DNA from: Sporosarcina jeotgali | GTDB lineage: Bacteria > Bacillota > Bacilli > Bacillales_A > Planococcaceae | Assembly (NCBI RefSeq): GCF_033304595.1 | Contig: NZ_CP116341.1 | Span: 725,001 to 789,000 of the forward strand | DNA: 64,000 nucleotides | Reading direction: 5' to 3' | Shown: piece after piece, positions 18,263-28,001 of the stretch | Layout of the letters: each line of letters starts with the position of its first letter | Numbering within the stretch: position 1 is the first letter of the stretch | Made by a program: the position numbers and the translations under genes | The notes under the pieces: generated by a model | Databases searched by the model: none | What the model was told of the DNA's origin: nothing | Seen by the model: the letters and a program-made list of their open reading frames with translations, nothing else

Positions 18263-19255
18263 ATGCGATTTGTAGATAACCAAGGCATCACGGATCCACG
18301 GATTAACCTGGCAATTGAGGAATATGTGCTAAACACGATGGACACAGATGAGGATTCATATTTGCTGTTCTATATCAACGAACCTTCCATCATTATTGGG
18401 AAAAACCAAAACACGGTCGAGGAAATTGATACAGAGTATGTTGACGCAAATGGAATTCATGTTGTCCGCAGACTATCTGGCGGCGGAGCTGTGTACCACG
18501 ACAAAGGGAACTTGAACTTCAGCTTCATCACAAAAGATGATGGACAATCCTTCCGTAACTTTAAAAAGTTCACAGAACCTGTTGTGGAGGCACTTGCAAA
18601 GATGGGTGTTAAAGCCGAATTGCTCGGACGCAATGACTTGCTGGTTGACGGTAAAAAAGTATCTGGAAATGCACAATTTGCAACGCAAGGCCGCATGTTC
18701 AGCCATGGCACATTGATGTTCGACACGGAAATTGAAGAAGTCGTCAACGCATTGCGTGTGAAAAAGGATAAGATTGAATCCAAGGGAATTAAATCGATTC
18801 GCAGCCGCGTGACCAATATTTCCGAGCATATGGATAAAGAGATGACGATAGAAGAGTTTCGGATGGAGATTTTAAAGTCGATCTTCGGCGGGGAAGAAAA
18901 CATCCAATACAAAGAATTAACCGAAGACGACTGGAAGAACATTCACCAGCTGTCTAAAGAACGTTATGGCAACTGGGATTGGAACTATGGCCGTTCGCCG
19001 AAATGCAACGTGCAGCACTCCCATCGTTTCCCGGTCGGCAGCATCGATGTTCGTCTGCAAGTTGAAAAAGGGACCATTCATGAAGTGCACATCTTTGGAG
19101 ACTTCTTCGGACTCGGCAGCGTTGCTGAGATTGAAGAACGTCTAGTGAATTGCCAATATGACCGTGAGTCTATTACCGCTGCAGTCAGCACTCTTGACAT
19201 ACCGAAACTTCTTGGCGGAATTACGCAAGAAGAATTCGTGAATCTGATTTATTAA
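18263..19255 (+). CDS. lplJ: Lipoate-protein ligase LplJ
   Basis: LplJ activates free lipoate with ATP and attaches it to lipoyl domains of dehydrogenase complexes and GcvH. The 330-residue protein has the ligase motif RRLSGGGAVYHD near residue 70, then LLGRNDLLVDGKKVSGNAQ with the catalytic Lys near residue 134, and an accessory C-terminal domain. AAAGGAG precedes the ATG at 18263; the frame extends upstream but without a ribosome binding site. A terminator follows. Confidence 0.93.
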   Translation: MRFVDNQGITDPRINLAIEEYVLNTMDTDEDSYLLFYINEPSIIIGKNQNTVEEIDTEYVDANGIHVVRRLSGGGAVYHDKGNLNFSFITKDDGQSFRNFKKFTEPVVEALAKMGVKAELLGRNDLLVDGKKVSGNAQFATQGRMFSHGTLMFDTEIEEVVNALRVKKDKIESKGIKSIRSRVTNISEHMDKEMTIEEFRMEILKSIFGGEENIQYKELTEDDWKNIHQLSKERYGNWDWNYGRSPKCNVQHSHRFPVGSIDVRLQVEKGTIHEVHIFGDFFGLGSVAEIEERLVNCQYDRESITAAVSTLDIPKLLGGITQEEFVNLIY

Positions 19256-19261
19256 CAGTTG

Positions 19262-19302
19262 ACAGACTTCTGCTGCCTATTCGGCAAAAGGAGTCTGTTT
19301 TT
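19262..19302 (+). terminator. Terminator after lplJ
   Basis: ACAGACTTCTGCTGCC pairs imperfectly with GGCAAAAGGAGTCTGT and is followed by TTTTT. Confidence 0.75.
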
Positions 19303-19373
19303 ACATGGGTAAACAAGGCGATTCAAACGAATTTGCGGTATACTTAACCTACTTGTGAAAGGGGCGCGGATCT

Positions 19374-20078
19374 ATGGAAAAGCATCGGATTTTTATCGTA
19401 GAAGATGATCGTAAAATCGCGGAACTGCTTGCAGAAACACTGAGAAAATACCAGTATGATGTAGCTGTTGCGGAGGATTTCGATCAAATCGCGTCTGAAA
19501 GTTTGTCATTCGATCCGCATCTGATTTTGCTCGACATCAATTTGCCGACGTATGATGGCTATTATTGGTGCCGCCAGCTGAGAACGCAAACGACGTGCCC
19601 GATTTTGTTCATCTCAGCACGTTCGGGGGACATGGACCAAGTGTTTGCACTCGAAAATGGCGGGGATGATTTCATCACAAAGCCATTCCATTACGATGTG
19701 GTATTAGCAAAAATCAGAAGCCATTTAAGACGGTCGTTTGGCGAGTATGCTCCAGCGCAATCAGAACGGATTGTAAAAGCGGGAACTCTGACGCTATTCG
19801 CTGAACGGATGGAATTGCAGTCAGGTGACAATGTGGTCCCGCTGCAGAAAAAGGAATGCATTATATTGGAACTGCTCATGGAAGCGGCTCCGAAAGTCGT
19901 TTCGCGTGAGACGCTCCTTGAGGAACTGTGGGATGATCAGTCGTTTGTGGATGAAAACACATTGAACGTTAACATTGCGCGTGTTCGCAAAAAACTTGCT
20001 GATTTTGATATTATTTCAACAATCGATACCGTACGCGGTGCGGGATATCGTTTTGTATTGGCGCCTGAAGAAGAATGA
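19374..20078 (+). CDS. bceR: BceR-type response regulator
   Basis: An OmpR-family regulator of 234 residues. The receiver domain has EDD near residue 10, phosphoacceptor Asp in LILLDINLPTYDGYYWC (about 53) and Lys in DDFITKPF (about 102). The winged-helix domain holds LQKKECIILELLMEA and ENTLNVNIARVRKKL. The segment DINLPTYDGYYWCRQLR is typical of BceR regulators that answer cell-wall-active peptides such as bacitracin. Its stop codon overlaps the kinase start by four bases. Confidence 0.85.
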   Translation: MEKHRIFIVEDDRKIAELLAETLRKYQYDVAVAEDFDQIASESLSFDPHLILLDINLPTYDGYYWCRQLRTQTTCPILFISARSGDMDQVFALENGGDDFITKPFHYDVVLAKIRSHLRRSFGEYAPAQSERIVKAGTLTLFAERMELQSGDNVVPLQKKECIILELLMEAAPKVVSRETLLEELWDDQSFVDENTLNVNIARVRKKLADFDIISTIDTVRGAGYRFVLAPEEE

Positions 20079-21121
20079 ACAAATACAAGTTATTTATAAA
20101 AGAGCATGCAGCGTTCTTGCTGTTTCAATTGGTGCTTCTGCTGTTTATCGTTCTCCTATTTTGGCTGGATGGAGCGAGGGACTGGAGCACAGCCATCTAT
20201 GCAGTCTTGATGGGGATTTTATTAACATTCGGATACTTGCTCGCGAAATTCATTACCCGGCGTTCTTTTTATGAAGTGTTTGAACGAGAGCCCGGACGCA
20301 TGGAAGATGCGTTAATCGGCAGGCCTCAAACGCCGGAGCATCGAATGACGGCTCAGTATATGCGGAAATTGTACAGGCTGTATCACAGCGATGTTCAAAA
20401 GCTGGATGCGGCGCAGCATCGTCAGCTTCATTTCATTAACCAGTGGGTTCATCAGATGAAGACGCCGATTTCGGTCCTTGGACTACTCTTGCAAGAAGAG
20501 GAAATCGACCGGAAAAGTTTTCATGAAGAATTGGATCGGCTGCAGGACGGGCTGGATGCGGTGCTTGTAAATGCACGGCTGGAGACATTTGAAGATGATA
20601 TGCGAATTGAACGCGTCGTTTTGGAGGACCTCGTCCGGCAAGTAGTGACGGAGCATAAACGGTTGTTCATTACAAATGGGGTATTTCCTGAAATTCATGT
20701 CGATTCTGGATTTGTCGTTGCGACCGATCCGAAATGGCTGAAGATCATGCTTGGACAATTTCTAACGAACGCAGTGAAATATACATTTGAAAAAAGAAAG
20801 AAAGTTTACGTGAGCGCGAGCAGCACCGATGAAGGGATTCAGCTGACGGTTCAAGATGAAGGAATCGGGATTCCTGAAACGGATGTGAAGCGGGTCACAC
20901 GCGCATTTTTCACTGGGGAGAACGGTCGGAAAACAGGCGAATCGACAGGGATGGGATTGTATATCGCATCAGAAGTGAGCGGACGGCTCGGGCACACGCT
21001 GACAATTGAGTCGAAAGTGGACGAAGGGACAGCAGTGTCGGTGTTGTTTTCAAATGGAGAGGCGGTAGAAAACGATGGCACGAAAAATCGTCGAATTGAC
21101 GGAAGTGACGAAAATCTATGA
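20075..21121 (+). CDS. bceS: BceS-type intramembrane-sensing histidine kinase
   Basis: A 348-residue kinase with two membrane helices at about residues 12-32 and 38-60 and almost no extracellular loop, the architecture of kinases that sense through a BceAB transporter. The phosphoacceptor His lies in FINQWVHQMKTPISVL (about 129); the ATPase domain has LTNAVKYTF, DEGIGIPE and GMGLYIASEV. The gene overlaps the response regulator by four bases and the ATPase gene by 47 bases. Confidence 0.85.
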   Translation: MNKYKLFIKEHAAFLLFQLVLLLFIVLLFWLDGARDWSTAIYAVLMGILLTFGYLLAKFITRRSFYEVFEREPGRMEDALIGRPQTPEHRMTAQYMRKLYRLYHSDVQKLDAAQHRQLHFINQWVHQMKTPISVLGLLLQEEEIDRKSFHEELDRLQDGLDAVLVNARLETFEDDMRIERVVLEDLVRQVVTEHKRLFITNGVFPEIHVDSGFVVATDPKWLKIMLGQFLTNAVKYTFEKRKKVYVSASSTDEGIQLTVQDEGIGIPETDVKRVTRAFFTGENGRKTGESTGMGLYIASEVSGRLGHTLTIESKVDEGTAVSVLFSNGEAVENDGTKNRRIDGSDENL

Positions 21122-21854
21122 AGGCAAAGTGATGCATCGGGCACTGAACCGCCTGGACTTTGAGGCAGAAGAAGGGGAATTCATCGCAATTATGGGACCA
21201 TCCGGCAGCGGTAAGACTACGCTGCTCAATCTCATTTCGACAATCGATTTGCCGACGTACGGCAGAATTGCAGTGAACGGGATTGAACCGGAAACGCTGA
21301 ATCAGAACGATCTGGCATTATTCAGAAGACGGAATTTAGGATTTGTTTTTCAGACAATCAACCTGCTTCAAATGCTGACGGTAGAAGAGAATTTAGTGCT
21401 GCCGCTGACGCTCGATCGAGTGGCGGTACCTGAGATGAAACGCAGAATCGCAGCGCTCGCCGACAAATTATCACTGAACGAGATTTTATCCAGAAGACCG
21501 GATGAATTATCAGGCGGGCAGGCGCAGCGCACTGCTGTCGGACGTGCATTAATTCATGAGCCTGAACTGATCTTGGCGGATGAACCGACAGGGAATCTGG
21601 ATTCGAAATCTGCACGGGATGTATTGGAATTATTATCGAAAATTAATAAATCCGCAGGCACGACGATTATTATGGTGACGCACGATCCTCTTGCAGCCAG
21701 TTATTGTGATCGCGTGTTGTTCATCAAAGACGGTGAGTTTTTCAATGAGTTGTATAAAGATGAACAGCGCCGGACATTTTTCCAGCAGATTTTGAACGTG
21801 CTGTCGTTGCTCGGAGGGAACGTTAATGACCTTTCGTCAGTTCGCATACCGTAA
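21075..21854 (+). CDS. bceA: BceA-type ABC transporter ATP-binding protein
   Basis: A 259-residue ABC ATPase with Walker A MGPSGSGKTTLLN (about 40-48), Q-loop FVFQTINLLQML, signature LSGGQAQRTAVGRAL (about 146), Walker B LILADEPTGNLDS and the H-loop MVTHDPLAAS. It belongs to the MacB/LolD-like group that drives BceB permeases in removing antimicrobial peptides from lipid targets. Overlaps with both neighbours show a tightly coupled operon. Confidence 0.9.
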   Translation: MARKIVELTEVTKIYEGKVMHRALNRLDFEAEEGEFIAIMGPSGSGKTTLLNLISTIDLPTYGRIAVNGIEPETLNQNDLALFRRRNLGFVFQTINLLQMLTVEENLVLPLTLDRVAVPEMKRRIAALADKLSLNEILSRRPDELSGGQAQRTAVGRALIHEPELILADEPTGNLDSKSARDVLELLSKINKSAGTTIIMVTHDPLAASYCDRVLFIKDGEFFNELYKDEQRRTFFQQILNVLSLLGGNVNDLSSVRIP

Positions 21855-23760
21855 CGTCGTCCGGAACCGGCGCATTTACGCAGCATTCTTCATGGCGAGT
21901 GCATTTTCGGTCATGGTATTTTTCCTCTATTCCATGCTGTTATTCCATCCTGCAATGGAAGAAGGATTCGTACAGGAAATTGCTTCCACTGGAATGATGA
22001 TCGCGGAATTCGTGCTGTTCATCTTCTCGCTGTTTTTCTTGTTTTACTCGATGCGCGCATTTCTACAAGCCCGCACGAAAGAATTCGGTATCTTGCTGCT
22101 GCTCGGCATGGCACGAAACCAGCTGCAGCGGCTGATTTTCCTTGAAACGATGCTGATTGGCGGCGTTGCGATCATTGCCGGGACGTTTCTGGGATTTGTA
22201 TTCTCAAAATTTTTCTTGATGATTGTGAAAGAATTAATTCAAGTGCCGATGCTGCCTCTTTACTTCACCTGGCAGCCATTCGTGTTAACGATCGGCAGTT
22301 TTGCGAGTGTGTTTATCATTATTTCATTGCTCGCTCCGATGTTCATCCGCACCGGGGAAGTGTATGACTTATTGCAAGGGGAAGCTGCTGAGCAAGACGC
22401 TTATTCGTCATCGAAATGGCGCGCGCTGGCGGGAATTGTGCTGCTTGCTGCAACGTATACAATGGCGGTGTACGCAACGAATACATATGTCATACGTGTC
22501 ATTTATTTGCTGCCGGCAGCTGCAGTGAGCGGGACGTATTTCTTCTTCAGTGATTCACTGCCCTATATGATTCAGCTATTCAGGGCAAGGAAACGACTGT
22601 ATTGGCGGCCATTCTGGCTGTTGTCGCTCTCTGAAGGCGTTGTCCGGCTGAAAGAGAATGCGCGCATGTTTTTCATCGTAACGATGGTATCGACGCTTGC
22701 GTTCATGTCCGTCGGCTTACTTGCGTCTCTCACTTCTTTTGCCAATCAATACCGGGAAATTAATCCGCTCGGACTTGTCTATAAAAGTTATCCGGGGAAT
22801 GTCCTGGAGCAAATTCATATCCGCGAACTTACGAACGAGTTGAATGAAAAAGAAATTGACTACAAAATGGTTGCATTCAGAGTACTCGAACAAAAGTCTT
22901 CGTTCACCGATATGAGCGTATCGATTGTCCGGCTGTCGAGCATCAATGCACTCGGGCATACGTTCGGTTATCCGGCGGTTGACGTCAAAGACGGGAAAGC
23001 ACTCTTTTTACCGCAATCCGCATCCTCTTATCAACAATTGAAAGAACGGACTGTGAATACTTCACTTGAGAAAAGCGGATTGGAAATGGAGATTTCAGGA
23101 GCTTATCCACATCAGGTATTCCCGCCAAATGCAATCGGAGCGAATGCAATCATTGTCTCAGACTCGGATTTTGAGCGGGTTTTGATGGGGGAAGACGGGG
23201 CGAGTTCATCGTTATACCGCTATTACGCATTTAATATACCGGATTGGCAGGAGACGAAAGATATTGGCCGAGGTCTTCATGAAGATGAATTACAGTCTAT
23301 TTTGCTGGGTGGGGAAACCGGAACGCTGTTTTCATTCGGCAATCCCGGACTCAATTATTCCATTATCCGAACGACATTTTCACTGTTATTGTTCATGGGA
23401 TTAATGCTCGCGGCTGTATTGTTCCTCGCTGCCGGCAGTTTCGTTTATTTCAGGTTGTATACGACGCTTGACCGCGACCGCAGACAATTCGACGTGCTGC
23501 GGCGCATGGGAATCACGGACAAGGAATTGAAAAAGATCGTGAACCGCCAGCTTTTGCCGCAGTTCTTCATTCCGTGGGGAGTGGCATTCGTTCATAGCGC
23601 GTTTGCGTTCCTAGCGCTGCAAGTGATTTGGGATGCTCTCGCAGAAATATCCATTGCGAAAGAATTGACGCTTGTCTTAGGCGGGTTTGCACTTCTGCAA
23701 ATCTCCTATTTCTATCTGATTCGCTGGCGTTATCTGTCTCACATTCGGACACCGGAGTAA
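21826..23760 (+). CDS. bceB: BceB-type ABC transporter permease (FtsX domains)
   Basis: A 644-residue permease with the BceB plan: one helix (about 18-40), a first FtsX block (about 55-170), paired helices to about 250, a helix at about 285-305, an extracellular domain of roughly 200 residues (about 310-515), and a final FtsX block of three helices. The large extracellular domain is the peptide-recognition part in characterised members. It completes a BceRSAB operon. The exact inducer cannot be told from sequence. Confidence 0.88.
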   Translation: MTFRQFAYRNVVRNRRIYAAFFMASAFSVMVFFLYSMLLFHPAMEEGFVQEIASTGMMIAEFVLFIFSLFFLFYSMRAFLQARTKEFGILLLLGMARNQLQRLIFLETMLIGGVAIIAGTFLGFVFSKFFLMIVKELIQVPMLPLYFTWQPFVLTIGSFASVFIIISLLAPMFIRTGEVYDLLQGEAAEQDAYSSSKWRALAGIVLLAATYTMAVYATNTYVIRVIYLLPAAAVSGTYFFFSDSLPYMIQLFRARKRLYWRPFWLLSLSEGVVRLKENARMFFIVTMVSTLAFMSVGLLASLTSFANQYREINPLGLVYKSYPGNVLEQIHIRELTNELNEKEIDYKMVAFRVLEQKSSFTDMSVSIVRLSSINALGHTFGYPAVDVKDGKALFLPQSASSYQQLKERTVNTSLEKSGLEMEISGAYPHQVFPPNAIGANAIIVSDSDFERVLMGEDGASSSLYRYYAFNIPDWQETKDIGRGLHEDELQSILLGGETGTLFSFGNPGLNYSIIRTTFSLLLFMGLMLAAVLFLAAGSFVYFRLYTTLDRDRRQFDVLRRMGITDKELKKIVNRQLLPQFFIPWGVAFVHSAFAFLALQVIWDALAEISIAKELTLVLGGFALLQISYFYLIRWRYLSHIRTPE

Positions 23761-23777
23761 TCACCGGTGTCTTTTAT
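23748..23777 (+). terminator. Terminator overlapping the bceB stop codon
   Basis: GACACCGG and CCGGTGTC pair around AGTAATCA, followed by TTTTATT. The left arm includes the last bceB codons. Confidence 0.8.
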
Positions 23778-23825
23778 TATTGCGCAAAAGTGATTTAGTA
23801 TTAAGGTATCTAAAAATAAAGGCTA

Positions 23826-23854
23826 TTGAATTATTTAAATTTTTCTTATATACT
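23826..23854 (+). promoter_or_regulatory. Sigma-A promoter of lcfB
   Basis: TTGAAT (23826-23831) and TATACT (23849-23854) are 17 bases apart in an A/T-rich stretch. The predicted start near 23861 lies just before the FadR operator. Confidence 0.75.
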
Positions 23855-23869
23855 AATAGTTGGATATTA

Positions 23870-23887
23870 TGAATGACTATTCATTCA
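23870..23887 (+). promoter_or_regulatory. FadR operator
   Basis: TGAATGACTATTCATTCA is an inverted repeat with two perfect 7-base arms. It matches the site known for the Bacillus TetR-type repressor FadR, which is released by long-chain acyl-CoA. Its place just past the predicted start site would block lcfB transcription until fatty acids are available. Confidence 0.85.
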
Positions 23888-23908
23888 ACTATGAAGGGTG
23901 GTATTACG

Positions 23909-25462
23909 ATGAATTTGGTAGAGAAAGTTCGGGCAACCGCTAAATCACAGCCTGGAAAAACAGCTTATCACTTCACGGGTAAAGATACATCGTACGCAGA
24001 ATTTGACCAATCGGTCGCACTATTTGCATCCGCTTTACAAGATTTAGGGGTTAATAAAGGGGATCATGTCGCTTTATTACTCGGAAACACACCACATTTC
24101 CTTATATCGCTATATGCAACGATGCGGTTAGGGGCAACTGCCATTCCAGTCAATCCAATCTATTCACCAGACGAAATTTCGTATATTTTGCAAGACAGCG
24201 ATGCAAAAGCCGTCGTCGCGCTCGAGCAGTTACTGCCGCTCGTGGAAGCAGCATCTGTCCAGCTGCCGGCGATCGAACATTATATTGTATGTGAAACAAC
24301 GGGAGAGACGAGTGAAAAGGTAAACGCGTTATCGGATGCTGCGAAAGCAAAAACGCATTTGTTCACTCATGTATTGCGAAGCGGCCAGCCTGACATGGAG
24401 CCGGTAGCTGTAGATGAAAATGAAACCGCTATCATTTTGTATACGTCAGGAACAACAGGACGCCCTAAAGGAGCGATGCTGACCCATAAAAACTTGTATT
24501 CGAATGCAAGTGACGTTGGCGAATACCTGGGATTCTCTTCTGAAGATCGCATCATTGCAACGCTGCCGGTCTTCCACGTATTCGCACTGACTGTTGTAGT
24601 CAACGCACCGCTAGTAAAAGGCGCAACGATTGTTCTCATGCCGAGATTCAGCCCTGCTGAAGTGTTCAAGGCAGTGAAAGAACAGCAGGCGACAATCTTT
24701 GCGGGCGTGCCGACAATGTACAATTTCATGGTGCAATACCCGGAAGCAACGCGCGAAGACTTTTCGTCGATCCGGCTCGCGATTTCAGGCGGAGCGTCAC
24801 TTCCAGTGGCACTCCTTGAAAACTTCGAAGAGAAATTCCAAGTGAAAGTATCGGAAGGCTACGGATTGTCGGAAGCATCTCCAGTCACGTGCTTCAATCC
24901 GCTTGACCGGGAACGGGTTCCAGGTTCGATTGGAACGTCAATTTTGAATGTGAAGAATAAAGTCGTCGATGAGCTTGGAGATGAAGTCCCTGTCGGACAA
25001 GTCGGTGAGCTGATCGTTCAAGGCGACAATGTCATGAAAGGCTATTACAAAATGCCTGAAGAATCAGCGGCTGCACTGCGGGACGGCTGGCTGTATACAG
25101 GCGACTTGGCGCGGAAAGACGAGGATGGCTATTTCTATATCGTGGATCGGAAGAAAGATTTGATCATCGTAGGCGGATACAACGTCTACCCGCGTGAAGT
25201 GGAAGAAGTGCTGTTCACGCATCGCGACTTGGTCGAAGCCGCAGTGCTCGGCGTACCGGACCCTGATTTTGGTGAAGAAGTGCTTGCCTATGTGGTCGCA
25301 AAAGAAGGTGCGGATGTGACAGAACAGCAGCTGATCGAATTCTGTGAGAAGCGCCTGGCAAAGTACAAAGTGCCGAAGCATATCGAGTTTTTGGATGAAC
25401 TGCCAAAGAACACAACAGGCAAAATCTTGCGCCGTTCGTTGAAAGATTTTGTGAAATCTTAA
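23909..25462 (+). CDS. lcfB: Long-chain fatty-acid-CoA ligase LcfB
   Basis: This enzyme activates fatty acids to acyl-CoA with ATP, the entry to beta-oxidation. The 517-residue protein is an adenylate-forming enzyme with the P-loop-like [18 protein letters not shown] (about 181), the motif [18 protein letters not shown] (about 318), [22 protein letters not shown] (split around residue 400) and the C-terminal catalytic Lys in [18 protein letters not shown] precedes the ATG at 23909. In B. subtilis lcfB (yhfL) is also near lplJ and under FadR control, and the same operator is seen here. Confidence 0.92.
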   Translation: MNLVEKVRATAKSQPGKTAYHFTGKDTSYAEFDQSVALFASALQDLGVNKGDHVALLLGNTPHFLISLYATMRLGATAIPVNPIYSPDEISYILQDSDAKAVVALEQLLPLVEAASVQLPAIEHYIVCETTGETSEKVNALSDAAKAKTHLFTHVLRSGQPDMEPVAVDENETAIILYTSGTTGRPKGAMLTHKNLYSNASDVGEYLGFSSEDRIIATLPVFHVFALTVVVNAPLVKGATIVLMPRFSPAEVFKAVKEQQATIFAGVPTMYNFMVQYPEATREDFSSIRLAISGGASLPVALLENFEEKFQVKVSEGYGLSEASPVTCFNPLDRERVPGSIGTSILNVKNKVVDELGDEVPVGQVGELIVQGDNVMKGYYKMPEESAAALRDGWLYTGDLARKDEDGYFYIVDRKKDLIIVGGYNVYPREVEEVLFTHRDLVEAAVLGVPDPDFGEEVLAYVVAKEGADVTEQQLIEFCEKRLAKYKVPKHIEFLDELPKNTTGKILRRSLKDFVKS

Positions 25463-25480
25463 GAGGATAGATGGAAGTAG

Positions 25481-25512
25481 GCAGAGGATGCGGATGCATT
25501 CTCTGTTTTTTT
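25481..25512 (+). terminator. Terminator after lcfB
   Basis: GCAGAGGATGC and GCATTCTCTG form an imperfect stem with a three-base loop, followed by TTTTTTT. Confidence 0.75.
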
Positions 25513-25524
25513 GTTTGCGGGCGG

Positions 25525-25645
25525 GGATGTACCCGCTCAATTAGGCTATCGACCCGCTCGTTTCGGGGAGGTACCCGCTCAATTAGGCTGTCGACCCGCT
25601 CGTTTCGGGGAGGTACCCGCTCGTTTCGCCACTCAACCCGTCTGT
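25525..25645 (-). repeat. 21-bp tandem repeat (family A), inverted copy
   Basis: About five to six units such as ACCCGCTCGTTTCGGGGAGG alternate with ACCCGCTCAATTAGGCTRTC. The complement, with the core AACGAGCGGGT, matches the array at 32.8-33.1 kb. The rest of the gap up to 25900 (including a CGCTTCGCTGCGC segment near 25738) shows no credible gene. Confidence 0.75.
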
Positions 25646-25905
25646 TTCCGCGGCCATGCACCTTCTCCAACTCGTAAACAAGCTCGCGACCAATCAATCT
25701 CTTTCCGTTTTAAGACCAAGATTAATTGGTGTGCTCCGCTTCGCTGCGCATTTAAGGATGAATAGTTGGGTGACTGGTGCTTCATGCTGACCGCACTATT
25801 GGCATGGGGACCCGATCTATTACTAAAGCTATCCGCTCCATTCGACAAATCTCTAGTCCAGCATTGCAAAAACATTAAAGTTAACACACTTATCAAAACT
25901 CTTAT

Positions 25906-25930
25906 AAACTGTGTCGATATAAGCGATATA
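25906..25930 (+). promoter_or_regulatory. Possible sigma-D promoter of the chemoreceptor gene
   Basis: TAAA (25906-25909) and GCGATAT (25924-25930) resemble the sigma-D boxes TAAA and GCCGATAT. The 14-base spacer is one base shorter than optimal. Sigma-D control is usual for chemoreceptors. Confidence 0.4.
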
Positions 25931-25955
25931 CTAAAAGTATAAAAGGGGGTGCCTT

Positions 25956-27671
25956 ATGAAAAAGTCGGTGAAAGGGAAATTGAATGTTGTGTTCGGAACT
26001 ATTTTAATCTTGATTCTCGTGCTTGGCAGTATCGGGGTGTTCAGTTCTTTCAGGTTGAATGAAAACACCAAGGCCATCAATGAAGGGGTTCTGCCGAAGG
26101 TTCAATACAACAATGACTTGGAGCAGACGGTGCAGCAGATGCTGAGTAATATGCAGCGTCATCTCGTCTCGAAAGACCGGCCGTTCGAAGAGAAGTATGA
26201 AGCGGAAATCGCTAGGAATCAGGAAGAGTTGGATGCGACTCAAATGGCCTATGGAAAAGTGCTTTCATCTGATGAACAACAGGCATTCGACGCAGTTCAA
26301 ATACAACTAGATACATACAACAGTCAAATCAATGACTTGCTGGAAATGAGTGCAGCGGGAAACAAACCAGATGCGATTCAAAAATCCTATGAAACAGGGA
26401 TCACAATCGATGCCATAAGAGGGGATCTTCTTGAACTTGAGAAGACACATAAGAACGAACTGAACGAAATTGAAAAAGAAGGACAGGCTTTGTACTTGAG
26501 TGTTTTAATAACGATGATCGGCGGTGCTATCCTGGGTCTGGTTATCGCAGGGATCGGTATACGCTATTTACAAAGTAAAATCCAGAAACCGATTTCGACC
26601 ATCACGGATCGGATGAATGCGATGGCAGAGGGGAAGTTGACGTCAGAGCCACTTATTGTCGGTGATCCGGATGAAATCGGACAGCTGACGCGGGATGCCA
26701 ATACGCTGTCGGACAATCTGTATCGGATAATATCTGAGCTGCAGACAACGATTACGACAATTGCCTCGACGTCCGGTGAATTGACAGCCAGTGCAGATGA
26801 AACGGCCCAAGCTTCGACGCAAATAACAGAAGACATTGTCGACATTTCAGAGGGTTCATCCGAACAAATGGAACATACGCGTTCAACGACTGAGATTGTC
26901 TCTGAAATCACGACCGGAATGGATCAGACAGCGACCGCAATCCATAAAGTGTCGGACCTTGCGATTTCTACAACGGAACAAACGCAGGACGGTACTGCGG
27001 TCATGGTGCAGACGGTCCGGAAAATCGAAGAGATTCAGAAGTCTACGGATCATACGGCCCGTGTCGTCAGTGAATTGTCGAAGAAGTCCGAGGATATCGG
27101 AAGTATTGTTCAGCTGATTACGAATATTGCAGGGCAGACGAATTTGCTTGCGCTGAATGCATCGATTGAAGCTGCGCGTGCGGGTGAGCATGGGAAAGGG
27201 TTCGCGGTTGTAGCGGGGGAAGTCGGAAGTTTGGCGGCGGAGTCTGCGAAGGCGGCGAGTGAGATTAATCGATTGATTGGAGAGATTCAGACGGAAGTGA
27301 TGGGTGTGCAGGAGGCGACGACTGTGACGAAGTCGAATGTTGAAGAAGGGTTGTCGATGGCGAATCGATCCGGGGAGCGTTTCGAGGAGATTGCGAAGAT
27401 GATTGGTGAGGTGTCGGCGCAGACGGAAGAGGTGTCTGCGATTAGTGAGGAGATTACGGCGAGTACGCATTCGATGAAGGCGCTTGTCGGGCAGGTTGCG
27501 GAGTTGTCGGAGCGGTCTGAGGGGAGTGCGCAGAATATTGTGGCGGCTGCGGAGGAGCAGAATGCGACGATGGAGGAGATTTCGGCCAGTGCGCATGTGC
27601 TGAGTGATATGGCAGAGTCCCTGAAGTCGATGATCGATGTGTTTGAGCTGGAAACTGGAGTAAGAGAGTAA
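25956..27671 (+). CDS. Methyl-accepting chemotaxis protein
   Basis: A 571-residue transmembrane chemoreceptor. It has a membrane helix at about residues 7-30, an extracellular four-helix-bundle-like ligand domain (about 31-185), a second helix at about 186-206, a HAMP domain (about 208-262) and a long cytoplasmic signalling domain whose hairpin tip is [19 protein letters not shown] (about 390-408). The ligand is unknown. GGGGG precedes the ATG. The 3' third becomes visibly richer in G and is followed by a simple TAAGAGAG repeat. Confidence 0.9.
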   Translation: MKKSVKGKLNVVFGTILILILVLGSIGVFSSFRLNENTKAINEGVLPKVQYNNDLEQTVQQMLSNMQRHLVSKDRPFEEKYEAEIARNQEELDATQMAYGKVLSSDEQQAFDAVQIQLDTYNSQINDLLEMSAAGNKPDAIQKSYETGITIDAIRGDLLELEKTHKNELNEIEKEGQALYLSVLITMIGGAILGLVIAGIGIRYLQSKIQKPISTITDRMNAMAEGKLTSEPLIVGDPDEIGQLTRDANTLSDNLYRIISELQTTITTIASTSGELTASADETAQASTQITEDIVDISEGSSEQMEHTRSTTEIVSEITTGMDQTATAIHKVSDLAISTTEQTQDGTAVMVQTVRKIEEIQKSTDHTARVVSELSKKSEDIGSIVQLITNIAGQTNLLALNASIEAARAGEHGKGFAVVAGEVGSLAAESAKAASEINRLIGEIQTEVMGVQEATTVTKSNVEEGLSMANRSGERFEEIAKMIGEVSAQTEEVSAISEEITASTHSMKALVGQVAELSERSEGSAQNIVAAAEEQNATMEEISASAHVLSDMAESLKSMIDVFELETGVRE

Positions 27672-27713
27672 GAGAGTAAGAGAGTGAGTGAGTAAAAGAG
27701 TAGGTGAGTAGAC
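27662..27713 (+). repeat. Simple TAAGAGAG-type tandem repeat
   Basis: Octamer-like units TAAGAGAG, TGAGTGAG and TAAAAGAG run from the last codons of the chemoreceptor gene into the dispersed repeat. Slippage here could alter the extreme C-terminus of the receptor. Confidence 0.6.
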
Positions 27714-27845
27714 AGTGTTGATTTGCACTTCATGCGGACGCTTTCCGAGGGGCTCAATCTCAGCCGCTTCCTTCGCTTTGCTCAGTCCAGGGTCTTTAAT
27801 CTTCGCTGATCCGCAGGAGTCGCCGCATTGCGTTTCAATCAACGG
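27712..27845 (-). repeat. Dispersed MITE-like repeat (family C), copy 2
   Basis: This copy is inverted relative to those at 17.6 and 38.9 kb. It begins GTGTTGATTT, contains CGGACGCTTTCCGAGGGGCT and ends TTTCAATCAACGG. Confidence 0.7.
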
Positions 27846-28001
27846 TTCATGTGGGACATGGGTTTTTCAACTCAAACGGGTAGGGGGGAAGGAAAAGAAA
27901 AAAACCAAACTCAAAACCGAAAAACCTACAGAAAAGTTAAGAAGAATAAGAGGGAAAGTGTTACGGGTGTCGAAATAGATGGCATTAGGGGAGGAATGAA
28001 G

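Noticed and set aside
26883..27842. 319-codon frame antisense to the chemoreceptor
   Set aside because: Arg/Leu/His-rich shadow of the receptor gene, beginning in the dispersed repeat.
27828..28001. Longer S9 peptidase start
   Set aside because: The extra 58 residues are encoded in the repeat and are low-complexity; the start with GGGGAGG at 28002 fits the family.
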